From Planomicrobium sp. YIM 101495 (GTDB taxonomy: Bacteria > Bacillota > Bacilli > Bacillales_A > Planococcaceae), in NCBI RefSeq assembly GCF_009707665.1, contig NZ_WLZW01000001.1:620001-684000 (forward strand): a stretch of 64,000 nt of DNA, given 5' to 3'. The notes beneath the pieces are model-generated. The model was not told the origin of the DNA and did not search any database. It saw nothing but the letters and a program-made list of their open reading frames with translations. The translations under genes were made by a program, and so were the position numbers. Numbering within the stretch: position 1 is the stretch's first letter; the number at the start of each line of letters is the position of its first letter. This document shows positions 44,585 through 53,299 of the stretch, piece after piece.

Positions 44585-45760
44585 TCAGGAATTCCAGTCC
44601 AATCGGTTCGGTGCGACAGGAATCGGAATTGGCGATGTGAAATCAAAGCCGCTCCAGTCCGACTGGACAACCCCTTCAAACAGCAGCTCTTTGTCATAAG
44701 AACCCGCTGTCAGCGCCATGCTCTCGATCATGCGCATCACGTCAGTAGACGGCAATGATGCAAGATCCAACGAATCGAATGCTACAATCAGCTGCCGTTC
44801 CGTTTCGCGAACAGAATAGCCGATACTCTCCGGAACGGTCGCCTGCTGCAAATCATTCGGCGACGTGGCTAGTGCCTCGAGTGCCGCTGCACCGCTTTCG
44901 TAGTCCCCACTCCAGTCCGGGACGAAATAATGCGTGCCGTTGTTTAACTTGAATTGATAAAATGGCGTCCCGCTATCTGTCGGTGTAATGTCTTCCAACG
45001 GCCCAACCTGGTCAAATTCAGCAGGTGCGCCTTCCGTATCGAGGATGCGAAACACTTCTGCCTCGCCGAACGTCGCCAAGAGCGATTCCAAGTACACATT
45101 GATTGACGCGGATGCCAGATCATATGAATGATCGTCCGGCAGCCTGTGTTCAATCGCTGCTCCTTCAGCTGCAAGTGAACCTGCATACGGGTGGTACTCG
45201 TCAAAGCCAAGTGCCGTCTCATCGATCAGCGGTGCCAGCTGTTCATAGAGCTCCACTGATCCTAGACCTTCAACATCTTCTCCCGGGACCAAGAATGTAA
45301 GAGGAACGACAACTGCATTCTCCGTCAGACCGATCGTGAACGGTATGCGTCCTTCCAGGTCGTCAGCGTATACAGCTGTCCGCTCTTCCACCACCATGGA
45401 AGTTGCCGTGTTGTTCGATTCGGCCGCTTCCTCCGCGGAGTCGGCACTTGATGATTCTGTTTCTTCCGCTCCGTCATCCTGGTGGTACATCTCCGTCGAA
45501 GCGTTCTCCGAATCTTCGCTTGTCAAACTGTCGGATGCCTGATCGAACGAGGTGTTCGATGTGAGCATCGCATAAAGCAGACCAGCTGCTCCAATGAACA
45601 CTACAGCTGCAATCAAATAGCGCGGCCATGTTACTTGCTTCTTCATTTTCTTCGGAGGAAAGAGCTTGGCATGCACTTGTTCTTTCGTCCGGTCGTCTTC
45701 GATGTCAGGGAAATCGTTCAATAGTCTTTCGATCTTGTCGTCATCCCATTTATCTGCCAT
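44585..45760 (-). CDS. rsiX: Anti-sigma factor, RsiX-like
   Basis: A 391-residue single-pass membrane protein. The N-terminal 45 residues would face the cytoplasm and bind SigX; a transmembrane helix (about 47-66) follows, then an acidic Ser/Glu-rich linker (about 70-120) and a folded extracellular domain. The start at 45760 (MADKWDDDKIERL) has AAAGGGGGG 6 nt before it and overlaps sigX by 11 bp, so the two are coupled. Sequence beyond the N-terminus is poorly conserved; the call rests on topology and position beside sigX. Confidence 0.85.
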   Translation of the reverse strand: MADKWDDDKIERLLNDFPDIEDDRTKEQVHAKLFPPKKMKKQVTWPRYLIAAVVFIGAAGLLYAMLTSNTSFDQASDSLTSEDSENASTEMYHQDDGAEETESSSADSAEEAAESNNTATSMVVEERTAVYADDLEGRIPFTIGLTENAVVVPLTFLVPGEDVEGLGSVELYEQLAPLIDETALGFDEYHPYAGSLAAEGAAIEHRLPDDHSYDLASASINVYLESLLATFGEAEVFRILDTEGAPAEFDQVGPLEDITPTDSGTPFYQFKLNNGTHYFVPDWSGDYESGAAALEALATSPNDLQQATVPESIGYSVRETERQLIVAFDSLDLASLPSTDVMRMIESMALTAGSYDKELLFEGVVQSDWSGFDFTSPIPIPVAPNRLDWNS

Positions 45761-46283
45761 GCTCTTCCCCCCTTTCAAGCGCATTCATCCTTTCACGCAA
45801 TGCTTTGATGGCCCGGTGTTGCGTCGTCTTCACTTTCGACTCGGTCCAGTCGAGCACATCAGCAGTCTCCGCAATCGATAGATCTTGGAAAAAGCGTATG
45901 ATGATGACCATCTTCTGATCACCGGTGCACGCATCGAGCGCACGATAAAGCATGATCTTGTCCTCATTCAATGCCGACACTTCTTCCGGCAGCCGCTCCG
46001 AAGATACGAGCTGCTCGGTTTCCCAATCGAAATTGGCGACTGCGCGTTTGCGGCGGACGGCCATCTTCCGGAAGTGGTCGATCGAGACGTTTTTGGCAAT
46101 CGAAAATAGCCATGTCTTTTCTGTGCTTTTCCCTTCGAATCGGTCGAATGCGCGGAATGCCCTAATATATACTTCATGCATCAAATCCTCCGCCGTCTCC
46201 CTATCTTTTATGAGATAGACGAGAAACTGGAAGACGTCGCGGTGATAATAGTCATACAATCGATGAAAAACGGAGTCGTCCAT
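45750..46283 (-). CDS. sigX: ECF-type RNA polymerase sigma factor SigX
   Basis: A 177-residue ECF sigma factor. Region 2 (about 10-75) contains ETAEDLMHEVYIRAF and WLFSIAKNVSIDHFRK; region 4 (about 115-170) contains DLSIAETADVLDWTESKVKT. In B. subtilis SigX controls cell-envelope charge and lipid genes. The position next to resE and coupling to an anti-sigma gene support SigX rather than SigW or SigM. A candidate self-recognised promoter lies just upstream. A GGGGGGAG site precedes the ATG. Confidence 0.92.
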   Translation of the reverse strand: MDDSVFHRLYDYYHRDVFQFLVYLIKDRETAEDLMHEVYIRAFRAFDRFEGKSTEKTWLFSIAKNVSIDHFRKMAVRRKRAVANFDWETEQLVSSERLPEEVSALNEDKIMLYRALDACTGDQKMVIIIRFFQDLSIAETADVLDWTESKVKTTQHRAIKALRERMNALERGEEHGR

Positions 46284-46307
46284 CTACTCCCCCCGTTCAA
46301 TAGATTA

Positions 46308-46333
46308 GTTGTGCAGCTTCGCAAAAAGTTACA
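46308..46333 (-). promoter_or_regulatory. Candidate SigX-dependent promoter for sigX-rsiX
   Basis: On the minus strand TGTAAC (46328-46333), 16-nt spacer, CAAC (46308-46311), close to the ECF consensus TGTAAC-16-CGAC. It overlaps the last codons of resE and would start transcription about 17 nt before sigX. Confidence 0.5.
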
Positions 46334-48110
46334 TATTTTTCAACGGCAAGAGGAAGTAAAATGTCGAGCCTACCCCTTCTTCACTTTCGACACTGATTTT
46401 TCCGCCATGCGCTTGCACGATATTCGCTGCAATCGCAAGTCCGAGGCCCGTGCCGCCTTTTCCGCGTGTTCTCGCTTTATCCGCTTTATAGAACCGTTCG
46501 AAAACGAATTCCAAGTCTTTACCGGAAATTCCCGGTCCTGTGTCGCGAATGGAAACTTTCGCATAGTCGCCTTCTTGCTCGACTTCGACTTTCACTTTCC
46601 CATCTTCCGGTGTGTGACGGATTGCATTATCGATCAAGTTCGTAATGACTTGCTCGACGCGGTCCTCGTCGATTTCGGCGATTGCCCAGTCCGTCAGATG
46701 TGAATCGAACGACAATTCAATCCCCTCTTCTTTTGCCGATTGGTAAAACTTCGTTGTCATGCGTTCGAGTGATCCGTTCAGTTGGACGTCTTCCTTGTAG
46801 AGGCGCATATGGCCCGATTCCATCCGGGCGAGATTCAAGAGGTCTGTCACTAGACGGCCCATCCGCTGTGACTCGTCGTAAATAATGCGCATCATTTCAT
46901 GACGTTCCTCTTCGGACGCGACCATGTCGTCGAGAATCGCTTCACTGTATCCTTGCAGCATCGCGATTGGTGTACGCAACTCATGGGAGACGTTCGCGAT
47001 GAAGTCTTCCCGCAGTTTTTCTAATTTATGCTGTTCTGTTAAGTTGTAGAGAACCGCAACGGCTCCGCGAATCGACGCTTTGCTGTAAAGCGGGCTGATC
47101 GACACGGCGTAATAGTTCCCGCCCATCTCCAGCTCCTCCTCGACCTCTTCCTCGAAGGAAAGAACGTGGTCCAGCATGTGTCCAATCTCCGGCGGCAACG
47201 GCTCTCCCGTCTGCTCGCCGGTTCCTAGACGCCATTGCTGCAGGAACTTCTCAGCAGGTGGGTTGCTCAGTAAAATCGTACGGTCTTGATTAAATGTGAT
47301 GACGGCATCCGCCATCGAAGTCAAAATGCTCGATAATTGTTCTTTTTCTTGATTGATGACTTCTACATGGTGCTTCAATTGAAGTCCCATCTGATTAAAC
47401 GCGATCGCCAATTGGCCGATCTCATCACGGGAAGACGCTTTCACTTTCGTATCGAAATTCCCTTTTGCGAGCTCGAATGCTCCTTCACGAAGCTTGCGAA
47501 GCGGCAGCGTAATGCGTGTAGATAGGAAAAATGCAAAAAATGTCGTTAACAAAAATGCAAGAAACGCCGATAGGAAGACGATATTCGTCGTACGCTCTGA
47601 CGTCCGGTCCATCACTTCGAGTGATTGATAGATGAACACTGTCCCGTGCAACGCTTCTCCCGTATCGATCGGACTCGCGAGAACGATATACGGCTCAAGA
47701 ACATCTTCCTTGGACGCAGATGGCAATAGCATCTCTTTCATGACGGTTTGGTCGGTCTGGAATACTTTTTGGAAACCTTCCTCTTGCAGGATTGCCTCTC
47801 TCACCCGTTCCCCGTTCAAGCCATCATGTAGGAAAAACGTACTCTCAAACGGCTTCTCCGCGATGATAACGTTCGTCTCTGCGCCGAGCATGTCGTCGAC
47901 AATCGCCAATGAGTTCTCAAATTCATAGTGCCCGTTGAAAATCTGGGCGATGACCGCTGCTTCCTGATTGAGCGTCTCTTCCACTTGCTCGCTGTGGTAA
48001 TTCCCGAGAAACTCGAGCAGCAGGATCGTCACGATAAACAGGACAAAGGAAACGAGAAGCAATATGGTGATCCATAGCTTCCCGACAATACTATTCCATA
48101 TTCTATTCAT
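46329..48110 (-). CDS. resE: Sensor histidine kinase ResE
   Basis: A 593-residue membrane kinase controlling respiration genes with ResD. Two transmembrane segments flank an extracytoplasmic sensor domain (about 35-165), then HAMP (SRDEIGQLAIAFNQMG), PAS, and the kinase core with the phosphorylated His in NVSHELRTPIAM, the N box NLIDNAIRHTPEDG and GTGLGLAIA. The start at 48110 (MNRIWNSIVGKLW) has GAGG 6 nt upstream and overlaps resD by 8 bp. Confidence 0.95.
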   Translation of the reverse strand: MNRIWNSIVGKLWITILLLVSFVLFIVTILLLEFLGNYHSEQVEETLNQEAAVIAQIFNGHYEFENSLAIVDDMLGAETNVIIAEKPFESTFFLHDGLNGERVREAILQEEGFQKVFQTDQTVMKEMLLPSASKEDVLEPYIVLASPIDTGEALHGTVFIYQSLEVMDRTSERTTNIVFLSAFLAFLLTTFFAFFLSTRITLPLRKLREGAFELAKGNFDTKVKASSRDEIGQLAIAFNQMGLQLKHHVEVINQEKEQLSSILTSMADAVITFNQDRTILLSNPPAEKFLQQWRLGTGEQTGEPLPPEIGHMLDHVLSFEEEVEEELEMGGNYYAVSISPLYSKASIRGAVAVLYNLTEQHKLEKLREDFIANVSHELRTPIAMLQGYSEAILDDMVASEEERHEMMRIIYDESQRMGRLVTDLLNLARMESGHMRLYKEDVQLNGSLERMTTKFYQSAKEEGIELSFDSHLTDWAIAEIDEDRVEQVITNLIDNAIRHTPEDGKVKVEVEQEGDYAKVSIRDTGPGISGKDLEFVFERFYKADKARTRGKGGTGLGLAIAANIVQAHGGKISVESEEGVGSTFYFLLPLKNM

Positions 48111-48819
48111 TCGGTACCTCGAATTTATAGCCAACGCCCCATACCGTTACGATCATTTTGGCAGCTGGTTCAGAGACACGGTTCAATTTTTCACGTAAGC
48201 GTTTCACGTGCGTATCGACTGTACGCAGATCACCGAAGAAATCGTAATGCCAAACCTCCTTCAGCAAATGTTCACGGTCGAACACTTTGTCGGGCGATTT
48301 CGCCAGGAAATAAAGCAGTTCGTACTCTTTCGGTGTCAAATTGACTTCTGTCCCGTCCGCTGTCACACGGTGTGCATCGTGGTCGATTGACAGATGCGGG
48401 AAGACGACTAGATCTTTCGAAACCGGTGAGTTGGAAATTTGTGCAGCGGCAGATGAGCGACGCAGAATCGCTTTGACGCGGAGCACGACTTCACGCGGGC
48501 TGAACGGTTTGACGATGTAATCATCGGCACCCGATTCGAACCCTTCCACACGGTTCGCTTCTTCACCTTTTGCCGTCAGCATAATAATCGGCGTAGTTTT
48601 CTTTTCACGTAGTTCGTTCGCTACTTCAATTCCATCTTTTTCAGGCATCATCAAATCAAGCAGGATGCAGTGGTAATCTTTTTCAAGTGCGAGTTCGAGC
48701 GCTTGCACACCATTCTCCGCTTCTTCTACCAGATATCCTTCGCGCTCAAGATACATCTTCAATAATCGACGAATTCTTTCTTCGTCATCTACTACCAATA
48801 CCATGATCTCTTCAGACAT
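48103..48819 (-). CDS. resD: Response regulator ResD
   Basis: A 238-residue OmpR-type regulator. The receiver has the acidic pair VDDEERIRR, the phosphorylated Asp in LLDLMMPEKDG and the conserved Lys in VKPFSPREVVL; the C-terminal winged helix includes LTPKEYELLYFLAKSPDKVF and VDTHVKRLREKL. In B. subtilis ResD activates resA, ctaA, qcr and anaerobic genes. It overlaps resE. Unlike in B. subtilis, about 970 bp of repeat-containing DNA and a terminator separate it from resC. Confidence 0.96.
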   Translation of the reverse strand: MSEEIMVLVVDDEERIRRLLKMYLEREGYLVEEAENGVQALELALEKDYHCILLDLMMPEKDGIEVANELREKKTTPIIMLTAKGEEANRVEGFESGADDYIVKPFSPREVVLRVKAILRRSSAAAQISNSPVSKDLVVFPHLSIDHDAHRVTADGTEVNLTPKEYELLYFLAKSPDKVFDREHLLKEVWHYDFFGDLRTVDTHVKRLREKLNRVSEPAAKMIVTVWGVGYKFEVPNE

Positions 48820-48947
48820 CGGAATCCCTCCAAGTTTCTTCTCTTACCTATTGTACCGATAAGCGTCTTAAAAATAAATAGAAATAGCCTTGTGGGTGGA
48901 TTTTGGGGTGAAGGCAAGTGTTTCATAAATCTTCGCTTCAGGGATTC

Positions 48948-48967
48948 GGACAGGGCTCCCGGAAGAA
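48948..48967. repeat. Truncated left arm of the 61-nt hairpin
   Basis: GGACAGGGCTCCCGGAAGAA matches the left half of the hairpin at 49114-49174, but the right arm is missing. It belongs to a first, partly deleted unit of a 240-bp tandem repeat. Confidence 0.7.
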
Positions 48968-48996
48968 ATAGTGGTGAGGTGGAATTTTCGTTTTAT

Positions 48997-49048
48997 TCTA
49001 CTGTTGGTGTTGGGTTAAATGTTTGGGCGGCTGACTGCGTAGGCCGCC
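48997..49048. repeat. Composite repeat B, unit 1 core
   Basis: TCTACTGTTGGTGTTG at 48997 followed by GGCGGCTGACTGCGTAGG at 49026. Both blocks recur exactly 240 bp later. The second contains GGCGGC...GCCGCC and is related to the 40-nt repeats at 3.7-4.0 kb. Confidence 0.85.
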
Positions 49049-49113
49049 GATGTTCTGATCTGGCGAGAGAAAAAGAATATTGGATGTCGCGTGAGAATCC
49101 GCTTCGTCGCTGC

Positions 49114-49174
49114 GGACAAGGCTCCCGGAAGAAGCCAAGCTGAAGGACGCTCGTCTTCTTCCTCCGCCCAGTCC
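49114..49174. repeat. Composite repeat B, 61-nt long imperfect hairpin
   Basis: Same length and layout as 3828-3888. Outer arms GGACAAGGC and GCCCAGTCC, middle arms GGAAGAAG and CTTCTTCC, inner AGC and GCT, with the same TCCC/TCC joints. The middle stem differs from copy A at several positions, each compensated. Confidence 0.85.
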
Positions 49175-49236
49175 AAACCACCTCCTCCGCTGGGTGTTGT
49201 GGGAGAGGTGGTGATGAGATACAATTTTCATTTCTC

Positions 49237-49288
49237 TCTACTGTTGGTGTTGAGGTAAATGCCTAGGCGGCTGACTGCGTAGGCCGCC
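49237..49288. repeat. Composite repeat B, unit 2 core
   Basis: Second copy of the 48997-49048 block, offset by 240 bp, with a few mismatches between its two sub-blocks. Confidence 0.85.
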
Positions 49289-49451
49289 GCTTTCGGATGA
49301 TTTTGTGTGTACAAGTTATCGGGAGCGCATCAGTATGGATCCCTTCTTATCCAGCATCGCATTGCAACTAAAAATTGATGAGATATGACGAGATGCTCAC
49401 GAGTCTCAATTGAATTTGAGATGACAAACTTCCTGAAATTGTCCGCCAATA

Positions 49452-49702
49452 CCCGACACCTTCTGATAGAACGAGAAGAAGGCACCTTATGCTGGGATCA
49501 TCCCAATCACTGAAATTCTATATAAACCACAATTCTCGAACGAGCTGAGCCAGAATGGAAGAGTGAACGTGCCGGAGTATTAGAGTGAATCCGAGACCCC
49601 ACAGGTTGCGATAGCGACCGAGGAGGCTCGGGTTTGCTCCTCCAGCACGTGAAACTCTGGAATGGAGGTCAGCCGGACTCCGCATAAATCATTTCCAATC
49701 TT
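49452..49702. repeat. Composite repeat B, distal module
   Basis: Contains CCCGACACCTTCTGATAGAA, then GCGATAGCGACCGAGGAGGC, then CACGTGAAACTCTGGAATGG and AGGTCAGCC, ending ATCATTTCCAAT. Same block order as 4222-4394, but about 70 bp longer in the middle. Confidence 0.75.
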
Positions 49703-49714
49703 CCTCACGATAGA

Positions 49715-49754
49715 AGAAGCCGCTCCGACATGTTTCCACATCGGAGCGGCTTCT
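49715..49754 (-). terminator. Terminator after resC
   Basis: AGAAGCCGCTCCGA pairs perfectly with TCGGAGCGGCTTCT around a 12-nt loop, about 40 bp beyond the resC stop. The T tail on the minus strand is short (TCTAT), so efficiency is uncertain. Confidence 0.7.
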
Positions 49755-49792
49755 CTTTATTCATACCGGACGCGTAGTCCAGTCATTTTTGA

Positions 49793-50977
49793 TTATGCGT
49801 AAGAGTGAAGGCCAGCGATGATCAAGTTGACAACTACGAAGTTGAACATGATGATTGCGAAGCCGACCACGCCAAGCCATGCCGCCCGTTCGCCGTTCCA
49901 GCCTTTACCGAGACGAAGATGTAGATACGCTGCATAGAAGAGCCACGTGATAAGTGCCCATACTTCTTTCGGGTCCCAGCCCCAGAAACGGGACCAGGCG
50001 ATTTGTGCCCAGATCATCGCGAAGATCAACGCACCCAATGAGAACAATGGGAAGCCGATGATGATCGCGCGGTAACCGATTTCGTCCATCAGTTGCAGGT
50101 CGACGTTTTTCACTAACGGCTGCAGCAATTCTGCCAAACGTTTACGTGTGATGAGCCGGATTAGCAGGTAGAGGACCGTACCGAAAACGAACGACCAGAA
50201 GATCGTTGTCAATTTACCAGCATCGATGACTGGTGGCATTTCAACAAGTGGTGCCATTGTGCCTTCTGTCAATGAAACGTGTTCGTTCATTCCGAAGACC
50301 GGTGGCAAGTTGTAGACCATTTCTTGGTCCTTGCCGTCTTTGTCGACGTAAGTGAATTCCGCTTCGTAGTCCATCACGTTGAACGTTACACTCGCGATGA
50401 TGAAACCGACAACGACAACCAATGCGTAGAGCATTGTTTCAAGCCAGAAACGTTTCTTCGATTTCGTTTTCATGTCGACGACTTTCAGCAAGTAAACGAT
50501 TCCTGCTGCAGCACTCATCGACAAGATCCCTTCAGAAATAACCGTTGTTGATACGTGGATTGCTAGCCAGTGCGACTGCAATGCCGGGATCAACGGGCTG
50601 ACTTCGCTTGGGAACATCGAAGCGAATGCGATTATCAGTAAAGCGACCGGCAAGACGACCATGCCGAGAACCGGTGTTTTGTAGATTGCGTACAGGATGA
50701 CGAATCCACCGACGATCGTCAAGCCGAATGCCGTAGCGAACTCGAACAAGTTACTCAGGGGTGCGTGTCCTGTTGCACCCCATCTTGTGAAGAAATACCC
50801 TAAGTTTGCAGCAAAACCGATCAAGGTGATGATGAATGCCACTTTACTCCAACGTTGCTCGGATTTGAACGTGCGCTGTTTGTTTCCTTTGACTGCGCCC
50901 CCGAAGACAAATGTTGCGATTAAGTACGCGAAGAATGCAACGTACAGTAAATTCGAACTAATATCGGCTAAACTCAT
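49793..50977 (-). CDS. resC: Cytochrome c biogenesis protein ResC
   Basis: A 394-residue integral membrane protein of system II cytochrome c maturation that, with ResB, exports heme and attaches it to apocytochrome c. The tryptophan-rich heme-handling motif is WGWDPKEVWALITWLFYAAY, flanked by conserved histidines in HWLAIHVSTTV and YLHLRLGKGWNG. It overlaps resB by 4 bp. The substrates would include the cytochrome c domain of QcrC. Confidence 0.95.
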   Translation of the reverse strand: MSLADISSNLLYVAFFAYLIATFVFGGAVKGNKQRTFKSEQRWSKVAFIITLIGFAANLGYFFTRWGATGHAPLSNLFEFATAFGLTIVGGFVILYAIYKTPVLGMVVLPVALLIIAFASMFPSEVSPLIPALQSHWLAIHVSTTVISEGILSMSAAAGIVYLLKVVDMKTKSKKRFWLETMLYALVVVVGFIIASVTFNVMDYEAEFTYVDKDGKDQEMVYNLPPVFGMNEHVSLTEGTMAPLVEMPPVIDAGKLTTIFWSFVFGTVLYLLIRLITRKRLAELLQPLVKNVDLQLMDEIGYRAIIIGFPLFSLGALIFAMIWAQIAWSRFWGWDPKEVWALITWLFYAAYLHLRLGKGWNGERAAWLGVVGFAIIMFNFVVVNLIIAGLHSYA

Positions 50978-52632
50978 GACTTGTTGTCACCGTCCTTTTT
51001 CTCTTGATTCTCTAACTCTTCCTGCTGGTCCATGTAGGCTGGCAATGATGCATGTTCAGTCACTTGATCCAGGTCCTTCTTCAAGCCAAACCAGTTTTTG
51101 TTCGTATGTCCTGCTAGAATGACCGTGCCATCTGCTTGCTGCTGAATCCACAGCCGGCGGTGGTTGAAGTACATTCCCTGACAAACACCGATCATGAAGA
51201 TCAATCCGCCGATGCCGAGTAGTGGCAAAGTGCGGTCTTTACGTACAGTCAATCCAGACACATCACGTGTTTCGACGTTTTGGAATGATAGCTTATGTGT
51301 ATTGTCGCCGAACGGTTCGATTGTGTTCTGGATCAAGACGAAACTGATTTCGCCTTCAGGTGTATCGGGCGTGAACAGCTCGACCAAGAATCCTGGGTTG
51401 TTCGGGATCGGTGTTGCGGTTTGTGGCTCGCCGTCTACGAAGCCGGAGAAGTCCGGGTAGTAGCCCATCAATTCGACGCGTGCACCATTGCCAAGATCAT
51501 ATACTTCTTCCGGATTCGTCAGATCGATCGTCAATTCGCCGAACGATTCTTCCGTTTCCTTGTTCGTCAAAGCGAATGACATGGCTTTCAGTTCATCCAA
51601 GCGGAAGTCCATTTGGTAAACGGCATAGCCATCGAACTTGAGTGGTTCGTTCACGAGGATCGAATACTCTTTTTCCACTTCGATGTTATCGGTTGCGCCT
51701 GGTACGCTATCGTCAGTGTTCTTATAAAGAACGACATCCGATCGGTACGTTTTGACGACGTTTCCGACGCGGTCGATCGCTTGGCCGAAGACCTCTTCTT
51801 CTCCCTCACCCGTATATGTTTCCAGTATGAATTCTTTATTCTCTAAATAAAAGCCGGGTGCTTCAGGGATCGAGCGTGTTTCACCTTCACGCAGCCAAAG
51901 CATTTCATCGACGTAAAAGCCGGGAACCATGCGCAGCATGACGCCACCGAGGAAGATGATGAGTCCTAAATGGTTGACGTAAGGGCCCCATCTGGAGAAC
52001 CTGCCTTTTTCGGCAAGCAAACCATTCTTGTCGAATGACACGTTGTATTTCAGTTGTTTCAGCTTTTCGCCTGCTTTTTCCAGACTGTCGTCAGCTGCCG
52101 CACCGTTCGCATAAATGCGCTGCTTCGACATGAAGCTCGGGTGGCGCAGGACGCGCTGATTTTTCAGCGAGCGGTAAAGCGGTACGACCCGGTCGATACT
52201 TGCGATGATCAGAGAAATCGCAAGCATGCCGACAAGGATGATGAACCAATAGGAATCATACAAGTCATGCAACCCGAGGAAGTAATACACATCACCGAAG
52301 ATGCCGTAAACTTCACCATAATACTCTTTTAATCCTGCTTCGTCATTTTCGGCTACCGGTACGTACTGCTCCTGCGGCAAAATAGTGCCGAGCGCAGCTG
52401 CGACGAGCAGGATGACGATAAGTGAAACACCGATCTTGACGCTCGAGAAGAAGTTCCAGGTTTTGTCGATGATCGACTTGTTATAAGTCTGGGAGCGGCG
52501 TGCCGTCCCTTCATAGCGCATGTCGACCAGCTTTTCCTTTTGCCCCTCTTCCGTCAAAGAACGCCCGCAGGACTCACATAGAAGAGTACCTGCGGGGTTA
52601 ATGTGTCCACATTTACATTGAACTTTTTCCAT
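50974..52632 (-). CDS. resB: Cytochrome c biogenesis protein ResB
   Basis: A 552-residue membrane partner of ResC. It starts with a small zinc-ribbon (CKCGHINPAGTLLCESCG), found also in B. subtilis ResB, then membrane segments (about 65-85, 125-150 and 220-240), a large extracytoplasmic domain (about 245-450) and a last membrane segment. SSVKIGVSLIVILLVAAALG is the first helix. It lies 12 bp beyond resA, and resC overlaps its end. Confidence 0.95.
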   Translation of the reverse strand: MEKVQCKCGHINPAGTLLCESCGRSLTEEGQKEKLVDMRYEGTARRSQTYNKSIIDKTWNFFSSVKIGVSLIVILLVAAALGTILPQEQYVPVAENDEAGLKEYYGEVYGIFGDVYYFLGLHDLYDSYWFIILVGMLAISLIIASIDRVVPLYRSLKNQRVLRHPSFMSKQRIYANGAAADDSLEKAGEKLKQLKYNVSFDKNGLLAEKGRFSRWGPYVNHLGLIIFLGGVMLRMVPGFYVDEMLWLREGETRSIPEAPGFYLENKEFILETYTGEGEEEVFGQAIDRVGNVVKTYRSDVVLYKNTDDSVPGATDNIEVEKEYSILVNEPLKFDGYAVYQMDFRLDELKAMSFALTNKETEESFGELTIDLTNPEEVYDLGNGARVELMGYYPDFSGFVDGEPQTATPIPNNPGFLVELFTPDTPEGEISFVLIQNTIEPFGDNTHKLSFQNVETRDVSGLTVRKDRTLPLLGIGGLIFMIGVCQGMYFNHRRLWIQQQADGTVILAGHTNKNWFGLKKDLDQVTEHASLPAYMDQQEELENQEKKDGDNKS

Positions 52633-52644
52633 CAGAAAAACTCC

Positions 52645-53208
52645 TTATTCCGGGCTGATTTCTTCCAAATAGCCTGCAATGTCCTGTTCCGTCATCTCCC
52701 CAGTGACAATCCGTTGAATCTTGCCTTCCGGATTGACCAGAACAGTTGTCGGCAACGGTTTGATGCTGTAAGCTTCCATCACGCTTTTGTTCGAATCGAT
52801 CGTTACAGGGAAGGACAAGTTAAAACGGTCGATGAATGATTGGACTTCAAAATTCGATTGAGCAATGTTGATGGCAAGGATTTGGATTCCTTGCTCCTTA
52901 TACTCTTCATATTGACGGTCCATCGCCGGCATCTCACGGACACACGGCTCACACCAAGTCCCCCAGAAGTTCAAGAAGACGCCCTGCCCTTCGTAATCCG
53001 AAAGCTTATGGCTGTTCCCTTCCATATCCGTCAAGGTGAAGTCAGGTGCATTATCTCCAACTTTCATGACGCTTACATCGCCAGCAGTCGCACTATTGTA
53101 GATCGTATAGCCGATTGCTGCCACGAGAAGTGCCATGATCGCCGTCCGCATGATGGTCCTATTGCGTTTTTTGTTGCGTTTATTCGTATTCTTATCGTTG
53201 CCGCTCAT
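52645..53208 (-). CDS. resA: Membrane-anchored thiol-disulfide oxidoreductase ResA
   Basis: A 187-residue thioredoxin-like protein that keeps apocytochrome c heme-binding cysteines reduced outside the membrane. A basic N-terminus and one hydrophobic anchor (about 20-38) precede the thioredoxin fold with the active-site WCEPC and the cis-proline loop in PLPTTVLV. The start at 53208 (MSGNDKNTNKRNK) has AAGGAGG 6 nt before it. First gene of resABC. Confidence 0.95.
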   Translation of the reverse strand: MSGNDKNTNKRNKKRNRTIMRTAIMALLVAAIGYTIYNSATAGDVSVMKVGDNAPDFTLTDMEGNSHKLSDYEGQGVFLNFWGTWCEPCVREMPAMDRQYEEYKEQGIQILAINIAQSNFEVQSFIDRFNLSFPVTIDSNKSVMEAYSIKPLPTTVLVNPEGKIQRIVTGEMTEQDIAGYLEEISPE

Positions 53209-53299
53209 GTTTATCCTCCTTCTGAGGGGGTGAATGCAAATAACATTATAACAAAGATCGAGCACCCTTAATCCCTTAGTTTTGAAGGGTTTGTGAACG

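Larger units (their letters stand above)
48820..49792. other. 973-bp gene-free region filled with composite repeat copy B
   Basis: Lies between resC and resD, which are adjacent in B. subtilis. It has no convincing gene. It starts with a weak possible resD -10 (48850-48855, TACAAT on the minus strand), then about 750 bp of repeats organised like those at 3.7-4.4 kb (48948-49702), and ends with the resC terminator. Short open frames across the repeat (60-85 codons, both strands) lack ribosome-binding sites. Confidence 0.75.

Noticed and set aside
48892-49231. Several 62-83-codon frames on both strands in composite repeat B
   Set aside because: All lie in the tandem repeat and hairpin, overlap each other in several frames and have no credible start signals.
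48820-49792. Insertion sequence or miniature transposable element with terminal inverted repeats
   Set aside because: I looked for terminal inverted repeats and short target duplications around both composite copies and found none by eye; mobility remains only a hypothesis.
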